Shown piece after piece: positions 42,030 to 51,573 of a DNA stretch of 64,000 bases (position 1 is the first letter of the stretch; each line of letters opens with the position of its first letter). A program made the position numbers and the translations under genes. The stretch comes from CAYGBW01 sp964348185 (lineage in GTDB: Bacteria; Desulfobacterota; BSN033; WVXP01). The stretch is taken from positions 1 through 64,000 of the forward strand of contig CAYGBW010000101.1 of the NCBI GenBank assembly GCA_964348185.1, in the 5' to 3' direction. Under the pieces are notes generated by a model. It saw only the letters and a list, made by a program, of their open reading frames with translations. It made no database searches and was not told where the DNA came from.

Positions 42030-43253
42030 CTAGCTTCGCATATAGGTGAGGCGATTTGCGTGCATGGCGGCGTGAGTGAAGATTCTCACCCCAAGGCTTA
42101 AAACCTTCTCATCGATGTCGAAATCCGGACTGTGCAGGCCGATAACCGATTCGTTTTTCTGGTCCCAGCAGATCCCCTTTGACCGGTTTGCGCAACCCAG
42201 GCGAATCATGGCGCTTGGGACGACAGAGGCGTAATACGAGAAATCCTCTGCCCCCATGGAAGGCTCTAGAACTCTCACCCGGTCCGGGCCCAGAAGGTCG
42301 GAAGCGACTCTGGTCATGAACCTCACCACCTCCCCATCATTTACACAGGGGGGATACCCTTCCTCCCGTTCGGTTACACATCGGACATCAAAGCCCAATT
42401 CACAGGCCCTGGAAATCGCGTTGACACGATTCCAGAGGAGCTTCCTCGTCTCCTCCCTGAAAGATCGAATGGTTCCGTCCATCTCGACCTCCGCCGGAAT
42501 CACATTCGGGGCGCTTCCTCCAGCGATTCGTCCGATCGTGACGACGGCTGAGTCTAGGGGATCGATCCACCGGCTTACAATGGTCTGCAATTGAGCCACG
42601 AGATGGCTCGCTGCCACGACGGGATCACGGGACTGATCAGGGTGGGCACCGTGTCCGCCCTTGCCAATGACTTTGATGTGAAAAGTGTCAGCCGATGCAT
42701 GGCTGAGAGATTCCGACAGCCCGCTCCATCCGATCTCTAGATCGGGAAACATATGCCCTGCCAAAATTGTCCTGGGCCTGGGATTTTCGAGGGCGCCCTC
42801 CTCAATCATTCGTCTGGCCCCCGCGCCGCTCTCTTCAGCCGGTTGGAAGAGAAACTTGACGCAGATTCTAGAGGCGTCCAAAACCCCGGGGTTCTCCGCG
42901 AGGAATTTGGCCACACCCAGCATGATTGTGGTGTGGGCGTCATGGCCACAGGCATGCATTGCCCCCTTGTGCAGCGATCGGTACGAGGCATTCAAGGGAG
43001 TTTCAGACTCCTGAACCGGGAGGGCATCCATGTCCGCCCGAAAGGCCAGGCAGGGTCTGCTGGGGTCCCCGAGGGTTGCGACTACTCCCGTATTGGCAAC
43101 GCCCTGGAGAATGCGGCAGCCCAGTTCTGAGAGAATACCCGCAACCTTCTCTGATGTCCGTTTCTCGGCATAGCGAAGCTCTGGATGCCTGTGAAGGTCT
43201 CGTCGGATAGCCTGAAGCCAGCCCTGATCGGGTAGGGGGACTTCCTTCTCCAT
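42030..43253 (-). CDS. M20-family amidohydrolase (N-acyl-amino-acid/hippurate hydrolase type)
   Basis: 407 residues. RRDLHRHPELRYAEKRTSEKVAGIL is the typical opening. Metal ligands are in LAFRADMDALPVQE, AMHACGHDAHTTIMLGVAKFL and FQPAEESGAGARRMIEEGAL (catalytic Glu-Glu). The dimerisation domain carries GHGAHPDQSRDPVVAASHLV. Near the C-terminus MGAEDFSYY is the last ligand block. The family cleaves N-acyl or amidated amino acids (HipO, AmhX, IAA-amino-acid hydrolases), with Zn, Mn or Co. Divergent from the SfsA gene. Confidence 0.85.
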   Translation of the reverse strand: MEKEVPLPDQGWLQAIRRDLHRHPELRYAEKRTSEKVAGILSELGCRILQGVANTGVVATLGDPSRPCLAFRADMDALPVQESETPLNASYRSLHKGAMHACGHDAHTTIMLGVAKFLAENPGVLDASRICVKFLFQPAEESGAGARRMIEEGALENPRPRTILAGHMFPDLEIGWSGLSESLSHASADTFHIKVIGKGGHGAHPDQSRDPVVAASHLVAQLQTIVSRWIDPLDSAVVTIGRIAGGSAPNVIPAEVEMDGTIRSFREETRKLLWNRVNAISRACELGFDVRCVTEREEGYPPCVNDGEVVRFMTRVASDLLGPDRVRVLEPSMGAEDFSYYASVVPSAMIRLGCANRSKGICWDQKNESVIGLHSPDFDIDEKVLSLGVRIFTHAAMHANRLTYMRS

Positions 43254-43409
43254 CGGACTCTCCTTTAGTCATGGCTAGAGGCCAACAGTATGCAACAAGC
43301 CAGTCCTGTTGTAAAGGCATTTGTCACCCACGGGGGGAGGAAGAGGCTTCACAAAAGACTCTGAATAGGATAAGCTGGCAAGTTTGGAAAGGAAAAGGGA
43401 GCTTGGATC

Positions 43410-44585
43410 TTGACTCCGAAGGGTAACGAGAAAACCCGGGGTGGATGGGTTGTTTTCGAAGAGGTGGAGACCGCGTTCTTTCTCAGCCGTCCAAATCGTT
43501 TTTTGGTGCGGTGTGAGCAAGGAGGGCGGATTGTTAGCGCTTTTCTTCCAAATCCTGGAAGGCTTCAGGAGCTTCTTCTACCCGGTCGGCGTCTTTATCT
43601 TGTCAGGGAAAAGGGGATTCAGGCTAGAAAAACCGCGTACACCGTGGTGGCTGTGGAGAGGGAAGGTCTGCCCATCATGCTCCATACCCATCGGACCAAT
43701 GACGTGGCCCACCACCTCTTGCAGCACGGAAAGGTCCCGGGGCTTGAGGGAGCTGCAGTGAGAGCCTCTGAAATCAGGGTTGGGCGGAGCCGTTTTGACT
43801 TCCTCCTGGAAAAAGGGGGGGAAAGGCTATTTCTCGAGGTTAAATCCTGCACCCTATTTGGAAATCGCGTGGCCATGTTTCCCGATGCCGTCACAAAAAG
43901 GGGGGCACGGCATCTCAGGGAACTGGCCTCACTGGTTAGAGACGGGGCTCGGGGCGCTGTTCTTTTTGTGGTTCACTGGCCACGGGCGAACGTTTTCATG
44001 CCCGACTATCATACAGATCTGGCCTTTTCAAAGACTCTCCTGGAGGTTCGCCATCGGATCCAGATTATCCCTGTCTCCGTTCGGTGGCACGCCGATCTGC
44101 GTCTCGATGGGCAGGTGAGGCTTCTCCGAATCCCGTGGAGCTATATTGAAAGGGAGTCGAAAGACAGGGGCAGCTATCTTCTGATTCTTTACCTTCGGAG
44201 AGGAAAGCGCCTCTCGGTCGGCAAACTGGGAAGAATCTCCTTTCCTCAGGGGTTTTACATCTATGTGGGGTCAGCCATGAACGGACTGGAGAAACGGATC
44301 GGAAGGCATCGCCACCTCAGAAAACGCCTCCACTGGCATATTGATGCTCTCCGAGCCGTGACAGAATTTCGATCTGCCCTACCGATCCGGTCTTCTGAAC
44401 GCCTCGAGTGTGCGATTGCGGGGGCTCTGGAGGGGATGGGTCAATGGGAGATCCCGTGCTTTGGTTCGACGGACTGTACCTGCAGGACACACCTTTTTGG
44501 AATGGCCGGTGACCCGTTCCATCTTCCGGAGTTTCATCGTGTCCTTCAATACTTTCGAATGGATCGCTACGGGACTCAAGAGTAG
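43410..44585 (+). CDS. Fusion of SfsA and DUF123 (GIY-YIG-like) domains
   Basis: 391 residues from TTG 43410. Residues about 15-235 are SfsA: SRPNRFLVRCEQGGRIVSAFLPNPGRLQELLLPGRRLYL, LPIMLHTHRTNDVAHHLL, FLEVKSCTLFGNRVAMFPDAVTKRGARHLRELASL and VHWPRANVFMPDYHTDLAFSKTLLEV. Residues about 250-375 are DUF123: GSYLLILYLRRGKRLSVGKLGRISFPQGFYIYVGSAMNGLEKRIGRHRHLRK...HWHIDAL and CTCRTHLF. DUF123 is an endonuclease-like GIY-YIG relative and SfsA has nuclease folds, so the pair suggests nucleic-acid processing. I have seen each domain alone far more often than the fusion. Confidence 0.8.
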   Translation: MTPKGNEKTRGGWVVFEEVETAFFLSRPNRFLVRCEQGGRIVSAFLPNPGRLQELLLPGRRLYLVREKGIQARKTAYTVVAVEREGLPIMLHTHRTNDVAHHLLQHGKVPGLEGAAVRASEIRVGRSRFDFLLEKGGERLFLEVKSCTLFGNRVAMFPDAVTKRGARHLRELASLVRDGARGAVLFVVHWPRANVFMPDYHTDLAFSKTLLEVRHRIQIIPVSVRWHADLRLDGQVRLLRIPWSYIERESKDRGSYLLILYLRRGKRLSVGKLGRISFPQGFYIYVGSAMNGLEKRIGRHRHLRKRLHWHIDALRAVTEFRSALPIRSSERLECAIAGALEGMGQWEIPCFGSTDCTCRTHLFGMAGDPFHLPEFHRVLQYFRMDRYGTQE

Positions 44586-44617
44586 ACTCTCAGAGTCCCC
44601 GCCGACCCAGAAAGAGC

Positions 44618-47600
44618 GTGAGAGTGAGCGAATTCTACGAATTCTATATCTCGAGAACATGTCGTGACCGTTACCGGCTTGACGAGTTGACGTCCCCTCT
44701 CACGGGCACCGTCGTCTTTTCAGATTTTCATGCGGCTCGGATTATTGCCGGACGAATGAATGAGATGAGGGACACACGGGCCCATCCTCGTGAAACCGTG
44801 AGGGCAGGACATCTTAATGCCATGGGGTTGATCGATGAAATCTTCCATTCGGTTCTGGACCTGTACAAAAGGGAAAGGAACCCCCAGGTCTTCCCCCTGG
44901 CCCTGGAATGGCTGAAGCAGAATCTGGGCATTGAATCCGCCGAAAGGGCAGCGTCCGGGTTCCTTGAGGTCTTCCCTCCCACAGAAGTCTATCACGGCAG
45001 AATGTCGGTGGAAGACCACTTAAAGGGCGAAACAGCTGGAACGCCGAATAGGCACCTTGCCTTGGAAAAAATCGTCCTTCTCTTCCTATCCAATGGAAAT
45101 CCGGCCCTCTCCTCGTTGGGGGAGCTCTTCGATGATGGGGTGCTCAGAAAGGAGACCGACTATCTCGGGATCATCGACTCGCTCGATGATTTTTTTCGGA
45201 CCCAGCCGCCCTTTGGGCCCCAGAGTCAGTCCGTGATGGATCTGCTGAAGGCTCCTATGAAGGCGGCGCCCGAGTCTCTGATTGGCCAGCTGGTCTACAT
45301 AAAAGACCACTGGAGCTACCTTCTTTCCGGGGACATGATGATCCGAGTCCTGTTCGCAATGGACTTGATTCGGGAGGAGGAAAAGCTCCGTTTCCCGGGA
45401 CCTGGTCCGGCCTCAGTGCCCCATTTCGGTCTGTTGGAAGAGCCCGAAAAATTCAGCAGAGATCTAGACTGGATGCCACAAGTGGTCCTCATTGCCAAGA
45501 ACGTTTACGTTTGGCTCGATCAGTTATCCACGAAGTATGGCCGACCCATCACTCGATTGGATCAGATACCAGACGAGGAACTCGATACCCTGACTCATTG
45601 GGGTTTTACGGGTCTCTGGCTTATCGGTGTCTGGGAGCGGAGTCCGGGTTCACAGAAAATCAAACAGCTCACGGGAAACCCTGAAGCCCTCGCCTCACCT
45701 TATGCCATTTATGACTACGTGATATCGGTCGATCTGGGGGGAGAAGAGGCGTATCAGGACCTCAGGGAGAGGGCCTGGCAGAGAGGAATCCGGCTGGCAA
45801 ACGATATGGTTCCCAACCATACCGGCATCGACTCCAGATGGTTGATGGAGCACCCTGAGTGGTTTCTCCAGCTTGACTACTGTCCCTTCCCCAGTTACCG
45901 CTTTACTGGACCCGATCTCTCTCCGAGTGATAAGGTTGGGATCTATGTTGAAGACGGATACTGGGATCGAACCGATGCGGCCGTTGTCTTCAAGCGCGTT
46001 GATAAGGTGACGGGAGAGGTCAGGTATATCTATCATGGCAATGATGGAACGAGCATGCCGTGGAACGATACGGCCCAACTGAATTTTCTGATGGCAGAGG
46101 TGCGCGAATCCGTGATCCAGAAGATTCTCCAGGTGGCCCGGATGTTTCCCATTATCCGATTTGATGCAGCCATGACCCTGACGAAGCGACACTTCCAGCG
46201 TTTGTGGCATCCACAGCCGGGCACAGGAGGTGATATCCCATCGAGGGCAATGGAGGGGGTGAGCCAAGAGGAATTTGAGAGGCTCTTCCCTGTTGAGTTC
46301 TGGCGGGAAGTGGTGGATCGAGTGGCCCAAGAGGTTCCTGATACGCTCCTCTTAGCCGAAGCCTTCTGGCTCATGGAGGGGTATTTTGTGCGAACCCTCG
46401 GTATGCACAGGGTGTACAACAGCGCCTTTATGAACATGCTAAAGATGGAGGAGAACGCCAAATATCGCAGTGTGATGAAGAATGTGCTTGAGTTTGATCC
46501 TGGAGTTCTGAGGCGTTTCGTGAATTTTATGAACAATCCAGACGAGGCAACCGCCATCGCCCAATTTGGAAAGGGGGACAAGTACTTTGGCGTGGCCCTG
46601 ATGATGGTGACCATGCCGGGTCTTCCTCTGTTTGGCCACGGCCAAATAGAGGGGTTCACGGAAAAGTATGGGATGGAGTACAGGAGGGCATACTCGAACG
46701 AGGAGGTTGATGGAGACCTGGTGCAGAGGCATGAGAAAGAGATCTTCACTCTCATGAGCAAACGACACCTTTTCAGCGGTGTCGAAAACTTCGTTCTCTA
46801 CGACTTCTGTGAGGTTGGCGGTGGTGTCAATGAAAATGTGTTCGCGTACTCCAATCGTTCTGGAGATGAACGGGCTCTCATCCTTTACAACAACAAATAT
46901 GAAACAACAAGGGGATGGATAAGGATGTCGACCGCCATGGCGGTCGACAGGGACGGGTCGGGTGTGAAGAAACCCGTTCAGAAAACCCTGGTCGAGGGGT
47001 TGGCCCTTGCCACGGCGGGTTCAGACTTTTGTATCTTTCGGGATCAAAAATCAGGCCTTGAATACATCCGTCAGAACAGAAGCATTGCAGAATACGGTCT
47101 CTACATAGAGCTCGGTGCGTATCAGTACCATGTCTTTATTGATTTCAGGGAGGTTCAGGACGACAGAGAGGGACACTACGCTCAGCTTGAACGTCTTCTC
47201 CGTGGCAAGGGGGTGCCGAGCGTGGACGAAGTCCTGAAAGGTATGCTCCTCGCTCCAATCCACGGCCCCTTCAGAGAGGTCTTCAATCCCGTGATGCTTC
47301 AAAGGCTCGTCGACGTGCGTCGCGATGGGCTCGATGCACCTCAGAGTCAGGAGACAGTGCACCTGTTTAGAGAGAATATGGAGACGTTCCTTGAACAGAT
47401 CAAGAAAACCACGGGAGGGGCTGGCGACCCTTCCAAGATCCTTGGCGATGTGTCAGCCCTTTTGGAAGCGATCGTTCGATTGCACCGATTTCATCGGTCC
47501 CCAGAGGAGGATGGGGTTCAGGATGTCCAATCGATGGTGTCGTCCTTGAGGTGCTTTGTGTCGACCGAGACGGGGCTAAACAGTGCCTTTTGGAGGGTCA

Positions 47601-48112
47601 GTTTGGCCTGGCTGGTCATTTGTGATACGGGAAGGATCATCTCCGATCATGATTACGGACAGCAGAGTGCAGCCTGGATCGATGAATGGCTTCTGGGAAA
47701 GATCATTTCCCAGACTTTTCAATCTCTCGGGTGCAATGAGGCAATGGCCTGGCAAGAAACAGATCTGGTCAAGATCCTGATCCGCCATCGCCACTGGTTT
47801 GTGCCCGAGGGGAGAGAACAAGGGGGGAGACGCAATCTGAAGATCCTGTTTCTTGATGAGGACGTGCAGAGATTCCTCTTGTTTAACTGGTACGATAAGG
47901 TGTTATGGTATAGCAAGGAGCGATTTGAAGAGTTGATGGACTGGTTTCTCGTGGTCTCCATCCTTGATCTTATGGCAGACGTCGCCTTCACAGACACGGA
48001 GGTAGGGGAGAAGATGATGAAGAGATGGAGGACCGTTCAGAGGGTCTTGCAAGGAGCGGTGAGATCACAGTACCAGGTGGAGAGGATGCTGGAGATCCTG
48101 AATAAACGATGA
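44618..48112 (+). CDS. Very large GH13-type alpha-amylase-family protein
   Basis: 1164 residues, no signal peptide, so cytoplasmic. The central region (about 300-800) is a GH13 TIM barrel: region I DMVPNHTGI, nucleophile Asp516 in PIIRFDAAMTL, acid/base Glu581 in TLLLAEAFWLM, and the transition-state Asp642 in FMNNPDEAT. GFTGLWLIGVWERSP gives the N-terminal barrel strand. A 300-residue N-terminal and a 350-residue all-helical C-terminal extension match nothing I can name. Likely acts on an alpha-glucan or maltose-like substrate, perhaps a cytoplasmic polysaccharide. Starts 32 bp after the SfsA-DUF123 gene. Confidence 0.7.
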   Translation: MRVSEFYEFYISRTCRDRYRLDELTSPLTGTVVFSDFHAARIIAGRMNEMRDTRAHPRETVRAGHLNAMGLIDEIFHSVLDLYKRERNPQVFPLALEWLKQNLGIESAERAASGFLEVFPPTEVYHGRMSVEDHLKGETAGTPNRHLALEKIVLLFLSNGNPALSSLGELFDDGVLRKETDYLGIIDSLDDFFRTQPPFGPQSQSVMDLLKAPMKAAPESLIGQLVYIKDHWSYLLSGDMMIRVLFAMDLIREEEKLRFPGPGPASVPHFGLLEEPEKFSRDLDWMPQVVLIAKNVYVWLDQLSTKYGRPITRLDQIPDEELDTLTHWGFTGLWLIGVWERSPGSQKIKQLTGNPEALASPYAIYDYVISVDLGGEEAYQDLRERAWQRGIRLANDMVPNHTGIDSRWLMEHPEWFLQLDYCPFPSYRFTGPDLSPSDKVGIYVEDGYWDRTDAAVVFKRVDKVTGEVRYIYHGNDGTSMPWNDTAQLNFLMAEVRESVIQKILQVARMFPIIRFDAAMTLTKRHFQRLWHPQPGTGGDIPSRAMEGVSQEEFERLFPVEFWREVVDRVAQEVPDTLLLAEAFWLMEGYFVRTLGMHRVYNSAFMNMLKMEENAKYRSVMKNVLEFDPGVLRRFVNFMNNPDEATAIAQFGKGDKYFGVALMMVTMPGLPLFGHGQIEGFTEKYGMEYRRAYSNEEVDGDLVQRHEKEIFTLMSKRHLFSGVENFVLYDFCEVGGGVNENVFAYSNRSGDERALILYNNKYETTRGWIRMSTAMAVDRDGSGVKKPVQKTLVEGLALATAGSDFCIFRDQKSGLEYIRQNRSIAEYGLYIELGAYQYHVFIDFREVQDDREGHYAQLERLLRGKGVPSVDEVLKGMLLAPIHGPFREVFNPVMLQRLVDVRRDGLDAPQSQETVHLFRENMETFLEQIKKTTGGAGDPSKILGDVSALLEAIVRLHRFHRSPEEDGVQDVQSMVSSLRCFVSTETGLNSAFWRVSLAWLVICDTGRIISDHDYGQQSAAWIDEWLLGKIISQTFQSLGCNEAMAWQETDLVKILIRHRHWFVPEGREQGGRRNLKILFLDEDVQRFLLFNWYDKVLWYSKERFEELMDWFLVVSILDLMADVAFTDTEVGEKMMKRWRTVQRVLQGAVRSQYQVERMLEILNKR

Positions 48113-48240
48113 TACCCAAATGAGAGATCTCTCAGATCGACTATCCCTGCTGGAGCCGATCGAGAATCGGTGAAAGGAAGGCCGAGGAGTTCCGGCCCTT
48201 GGAAATCGGGGCCCTAGATCCTGGGGGAGGGCCAGGCGAC

Positions 48241-49260
48241 ATGAATCAGGCAAGACTGGAAAAACTGAGGCAGATTGTAGAGCGTAAAAAGAAGGTTCTG
48301 ATCCTGACCCACAACAACCCTGATCCAGACGCCATCGCGGCGGGCTGGGCTCTGAGCTATTTATTGAAGGAGAAATTTCAAGTTGGGTCGGTGGTTGTCT
48401 ATGGCGGTCTCATTACGAGAACCGAAAACAGGGCCATGGTTCGCCTTCTCAATATTGCGATAAAGCCGCTGGAGATGATCAACATTCACAATTTCACCGT
48501 GGTAGCCTTGATTGACACGCAACCGAGAGGAGGAAACAACAACCTCCCCCCCTCCATAAGGCCGGCCATCGTCATCGACCACCACAGCCTGAGAAAGGCC
48601 TCCCTAGAGGCTGAGTTTGTTGATGTCAGGCCCCACTATGGGAGCAGTTCAACGATCCTAACCGAGTACCTGATACAGGCGGATCTCGCCATCAAAAAAA
48701 AGATGGCCACGGCCCTTTTCTATGGGATTAAGTCTGACACTCAGGATCTGGGGAGAGACTCCACCAAGGCGGACTATGAGGCCACGATCCACCTCTATTC
48801 CAAGGTTCAACTTAGGGTCCTCTCCCAAATCGAGCATCACGAACTTTCCCGGGATTACTTTACCCTTTTCGATCAGGCACTCCATGAGGCTGTCATCTTT
48901 GGCGATGTGATATTCTGCGATCTGGGATTCCTGGTTGCGCCTGACATGGTGTCTCTCATGGCCGATTTTCTCTTGCGGGTTTCTGGGGTCCGGTGGAGTT
49001 TTGTCACAGCAGCATTCGACGGTCGGGTAATTTTTTCCATTCGAACCAAGCGACACCATCAGAATGCCGGCCTGACAGCTCGGCGCCTAGTCAAGGGGTT
49101 GGGGACTGCAGGGGGTCACGGGATGATTGCCGGGGGACAGATTACGGCCCGGGGCCTGACCACGGAAAAACAGGAAAGAATCTGCGAAAACCTCAGAAGC
49201 CGATTCTTGAGAATCCTGGGCAGGGAAAGAGTCAAAGGGGAGAAACTGATCTCAGAATGA
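48241..49260 (+). CDS. DHH-family phosphoesterase (NrnA-like)
   Basis: 339 residues from ATG 48241 (a GGGAGGG Shine-Dalgarno is upstream; the frame is open to 48199). DHH motifs: VLILTHNNPDPDAIAAGWALSYLL, VVALIDTQPRGG, AIVIDHHSLRKA and DVRPHYGSSSTILTEYL. The DHHA1 end has GLGTAGGHGMIAGGQI. This is the NrnA/Orn-type nanoRNase/pAp-phosphatase or related bifunctional oligoribonuclease. One variation: DTQPRGGNN replaces the usual D-x-x-D after the second motif, so activity toward particular substrates is uncertain. Confidence 0.82.
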   Translation: MNQARLEKLRQIVERKKKVLILTHNNPDPDAIAAGWALSYLLKEKFQVGSVVVYGGLITRTENRAMVRLLNIAIKPLEMINIHNFTVVALIDTQPRGGNNNLPPSIRPAIVIDHHSLRKASLEAEFVDVRPHYGSSSTILTEYLIQADLAIKKKMATALFYGIKSDTQDLGRDSTKADYEATIHLYSKVQLRVLSQIEHHELSRDYFTLFDQALHEAVIFGDVIFCDLGFLVAPDMVSLMADFLLRVSGVRWSFVTAAFDGRVIFSIRTKRHHQNAGLTARRLVKGLGTAGGHGMIAGGQITARGLTTEKQERICENLRSRFLRILGRERVKGEKLISE

Positions 49261-49273
49261 GCTCATCCTCCAT

Positions 49274-49564
49274 CTACTCCTCAGCTTCCCTTTTCAATTC
49301 GTCCCAGAAGGCCTTGACACCTGCCTTCAGACCCCGAAGGGTTTGTTTCCCTTTCTTCTGAATCAGAGCGCGGGCATCTTCCACGGCCTTTTCTGCCATA
49401 CGGGCCAACACCTCATCAGAAACCCTCCGCCCCTGCTTCTCAAGGTTCTTTCTGAGGATCTCTTTGGCGAGGGCTCTCTCAGTCTCTGAGACTCTGTCCA
49501 GGATCTGTCTCCATTTGCTTTCAGTCATCGACTTGGATAGGGCCTGGATTCTGGAAGCATTCAC
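49274..49564 (-). CDS. Hypothetical basic helical protein, 96 aa
   Basis: All-helical, rich in Lys, Arg and Glu (SKWRQILDRVSETERALAKEILRKNLEKQG, DEVLARMAEKAVEDARALIQKKGKQTLRGLKAGVKAFWDEL). No signal or membrane segment. Could be a nucleic-acid-binding or scaffold protein; no family recognised. Convergent with the DHH gene, 13 bp apart. An independent ribosome binding site is not obvious. Confidence 0.5.
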   Translation of the reverse strand: MNASRIQALSKSMTESKWRQILDRVSETERALAKEILRKNLEKQGRRVSDEVLARMAEKAVEDARALIQKKGKQTLRGLKAGVKAFWDELKREAEE

Positions 49565-49620
49565 CCGCTTGTCTCATGGACCATCCCACGGGCATGTCCA
49601 TCGGCAAGGGAGAAGGGAGG

Positions 49621-50058
49621 CTAGAACGTTCCAAGTTGACAGGGGCCGAGCCGAATCTCAAGCTTCTCACAAGCCGCAGTGATTTCCATCTTGGATAGAC
49701 CAAAGGCCTCGGCAATCTCCCATGCTTTCTTGCAGGGAAGCCTCCCTCCCAGCACTCCCCCTCGAAGGGCCTGCTCGAGTTCCGGAGCGACCCTGTTCGC
49801 CGCCTCGACGATGTTTCGCCTTCCCCTCGTGTGTCCAAAGAGGCCGAGCTGACATTGGGTGATTTTTATTTCCAACAAGTCAGCAGCCTGGCCGACCTCA
49901 CCGGGACTGATGCTGGCCTCCTGTACAATGGAGAAAGCGGATGCGCAGCTGAGGTGTGCCTCTGTGGCTTTTTCATAGACTTTCTCTGCCACGACAGGAT
50001 TCAACTGAGTGTTCGAAGCATGCTTTGTCTTATAGTGGCCTTCGTACTCGTGCGGCAT
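49621..50058 (-). CDS. Hypothetical protein with an internal duplication (CQLG motif)
   Basis: 145 residues. Two copies of a helix-turn-helix-like pattern: VGQAADLLEIKITQCQLGLFG (about 55-75) and MEITAACEKLEIRLGPCQLGTF (about 124-145). Between them is ANRVAPELEQALRGGVLGGRLPCKKAWEIAEAFGLS, itself like a winged-helix recognition segment. The duplication and the conserved C-Q-L-G could be a metal or DNA site. No family recognised. It sits next to the small helical gene on the same strand and opposite the M48 protease. Confidence 0.55.
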   Translation of the reverse strand: MPHEYEGHYKTKHASNTQLNPVVAEKVYEKATEAHLSCASAFSIVQEASISPGEVGQAADLLEIKITQCQLGLFGHTRGRRNIVEAANRVAPELEQALRGGVLGGRLPCKKAWEIAEAFGLSKMEITAACEKLEIRLGPCQLGTF

Positions 50059-50301
50059 ATCGCCTCTATCATAACCGATCCCCCCTGGCCTTTCAAGGGG
50101 GGCTGGAGAGAGGGCAGGTCGAGAGAGGTTGAAATTCTGGACGGATTGAGTGACATTATGGCAGAATCCTTATTGTCTCTGGGAAGTTAGGGAGGATTTG
50201 GTCTTTTTCCATGATGACTGTGAAGCGATCTGGAAACCTCCAAAAGGTTGGGGGCCAACGAGGTCCGCGCGGGGGCCTAGGATGGGGAGATCGGTTCTGA
50301 T

Positions 50302-51573
50302 ATGGTTCAAGTCAATCTTCTTCTGATTGCCTTCCTTGCGGTTTTTGGAATTCGTGCCGTTTTCCAGGTGTTGTTCAACCATTTGAATATCCGGCACCTC
50401 CGTAAGTACGGCAGTCAGGTCCCCGGCCCTTTCGAGGACATGGTGGATCAGGTGAAACTCGCGAGAATCTCTGCGTACACCGCCGACTCGTCCCGTTTCG
50501 GACTAATCACTAACCTGTTCGATCAGTCTCTGTTTCTGGTTGTTATTCTGTCCGGTTTTCTCCCTTGGCTGGCAGGGAGGCTCTCCCTATGGGTTTCAAA
50601 CCCTATCTTGGGGGGACTGGTCTTTCTTGCTCTCCTCTGCCTTGTCCTCAACCTCTTTCACATCCCTTTCAGCCTCTGGGAAACCTTTGTGATTGAAGCA
50701 CACCACGGCTTCAATACGAGGACTCTCAGGATTTGGATCTCAGACCTCGCCAAGGAGACCGTCCTTTCGGCCGCATTGGGGGGGATAATCCTCTGCCTTG
50801 TCCTGATCTTGGTCAACAGTTTCCGACAGACCTGGTGGATATGGGCGTGGATGGTTCTTGGTGTTTTCCAGGGACTCATCCTCTGGCTGTACCCTGCCGT
50901 GATTGCACCGTGGTTTAACCGGTTTGAGCCGATTGCAGAGAGAACACTCAATCGTCGAATTCGACATCTCATGGAACAGGCAGGTCTCGGGGTGAAAGGG
51001 GTGTTTCAGATGGACGCGGGCAAGCGGACCCGACACACAAACGCTTATTTTACCGGTCTTGGTAGAACCAAGAGGATCGTCCTGTTTGACACCACCCTCA
51101 ATTCTCACACCGACGATGAGATCCTGGCGATCCTGTCCCATGAGGTCGGACACTGGAAGAAACGCCACGTCATCATACAGCTCATCCTAATTGAGGGGTT
51201 CTCCCTTTTCGGCCTCTTTCTGGCGGCCCAGTTGCTCGACTGGTCTCTTCTCTACCAGACTTTCGGATTTCCCGAGCCCGCTGTCTTTGTTGGGCTGTTT
51301 CTCGCCGGGGCTCTGATGAATCTGGGGGGATATTTTCTCCGTCCTCTACAGTCAGCCATTTCTAGAGGGTTTGAAAGGCAGGCGGACGATATGGTCCTGG
51401 AACTGACAGGGACAACCACGTTCCTCAGCCAGGCTCTCAAGAAGCTTGCCGTGGAGAACCTGGCAAATCTGAATCCCCATCCCCTCTACGCATGGTTTTT
51501 CTATTCCCATCCTCCCATCGTGGAACGCATGGAGCGACTCAAGAGGATGGAAATAGGGCGGGAAGTTCCATGA
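50302..51573 (+). CDS. M48-family zinc metalloprotease (Ste24/CAAX protease-like)
   Basis: 423 residues, several membrane helices in the N-terminal half (VNLLLIAFLAVFGIRAVFQVLF, LFLVVILSGFLPWLAGRL, ILGGLVFLALLCLVLNLF). The zinc site is LAILSHEVGHWKKRHV (H280, E281, H284), third ligand Glu in SRGFERQADDM. FNRFEPIAERTLNRRIRHL and GVKGVFQMDAGKRTRHTNAYFTGLGRTKRIVLFDTTL are the Ste24 family pattern. A membrane protein quality-control protease. Its stop codon overlaps the next gene (ATGA). Confidence 0.88.
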   Translation: MVQVNLLLIAFLAVFGIRAVFQVLFNHLNIRHLRKYGSQVPGPFEDMVDQVKLARISAYTADSSRFGLITNLFDQSLFLVVILSGFLPWLAGRLSLWVSNPILGGLVFLALLCLVLNLFHIPFSLWETFVIEAHHGFNTRTLRIWISDLAKETVLSAALGGIILCLVLILVNSFRQTWWIWAWMVLGVFQGLILWLYPAVIAPWFNRFEPIAERTLNRRIRHLMEQAGLGVKGVFQMDAGKRTRHTNAYFTGLGRTKRIVLFDTTLNSHTDDEILAILSHEVGHWKKRHVIIQLILIEGFSLFGLFLAAQLLDWSLLYQTFGFPEPAVFVGLFLAGALMNLGGYFLRPLQSAISRGFERQADDMVLELTGTTTFLSQALKKLAVENLANLNPHPLYAWFFYSHPPIVERMERLKRMEIGREVP

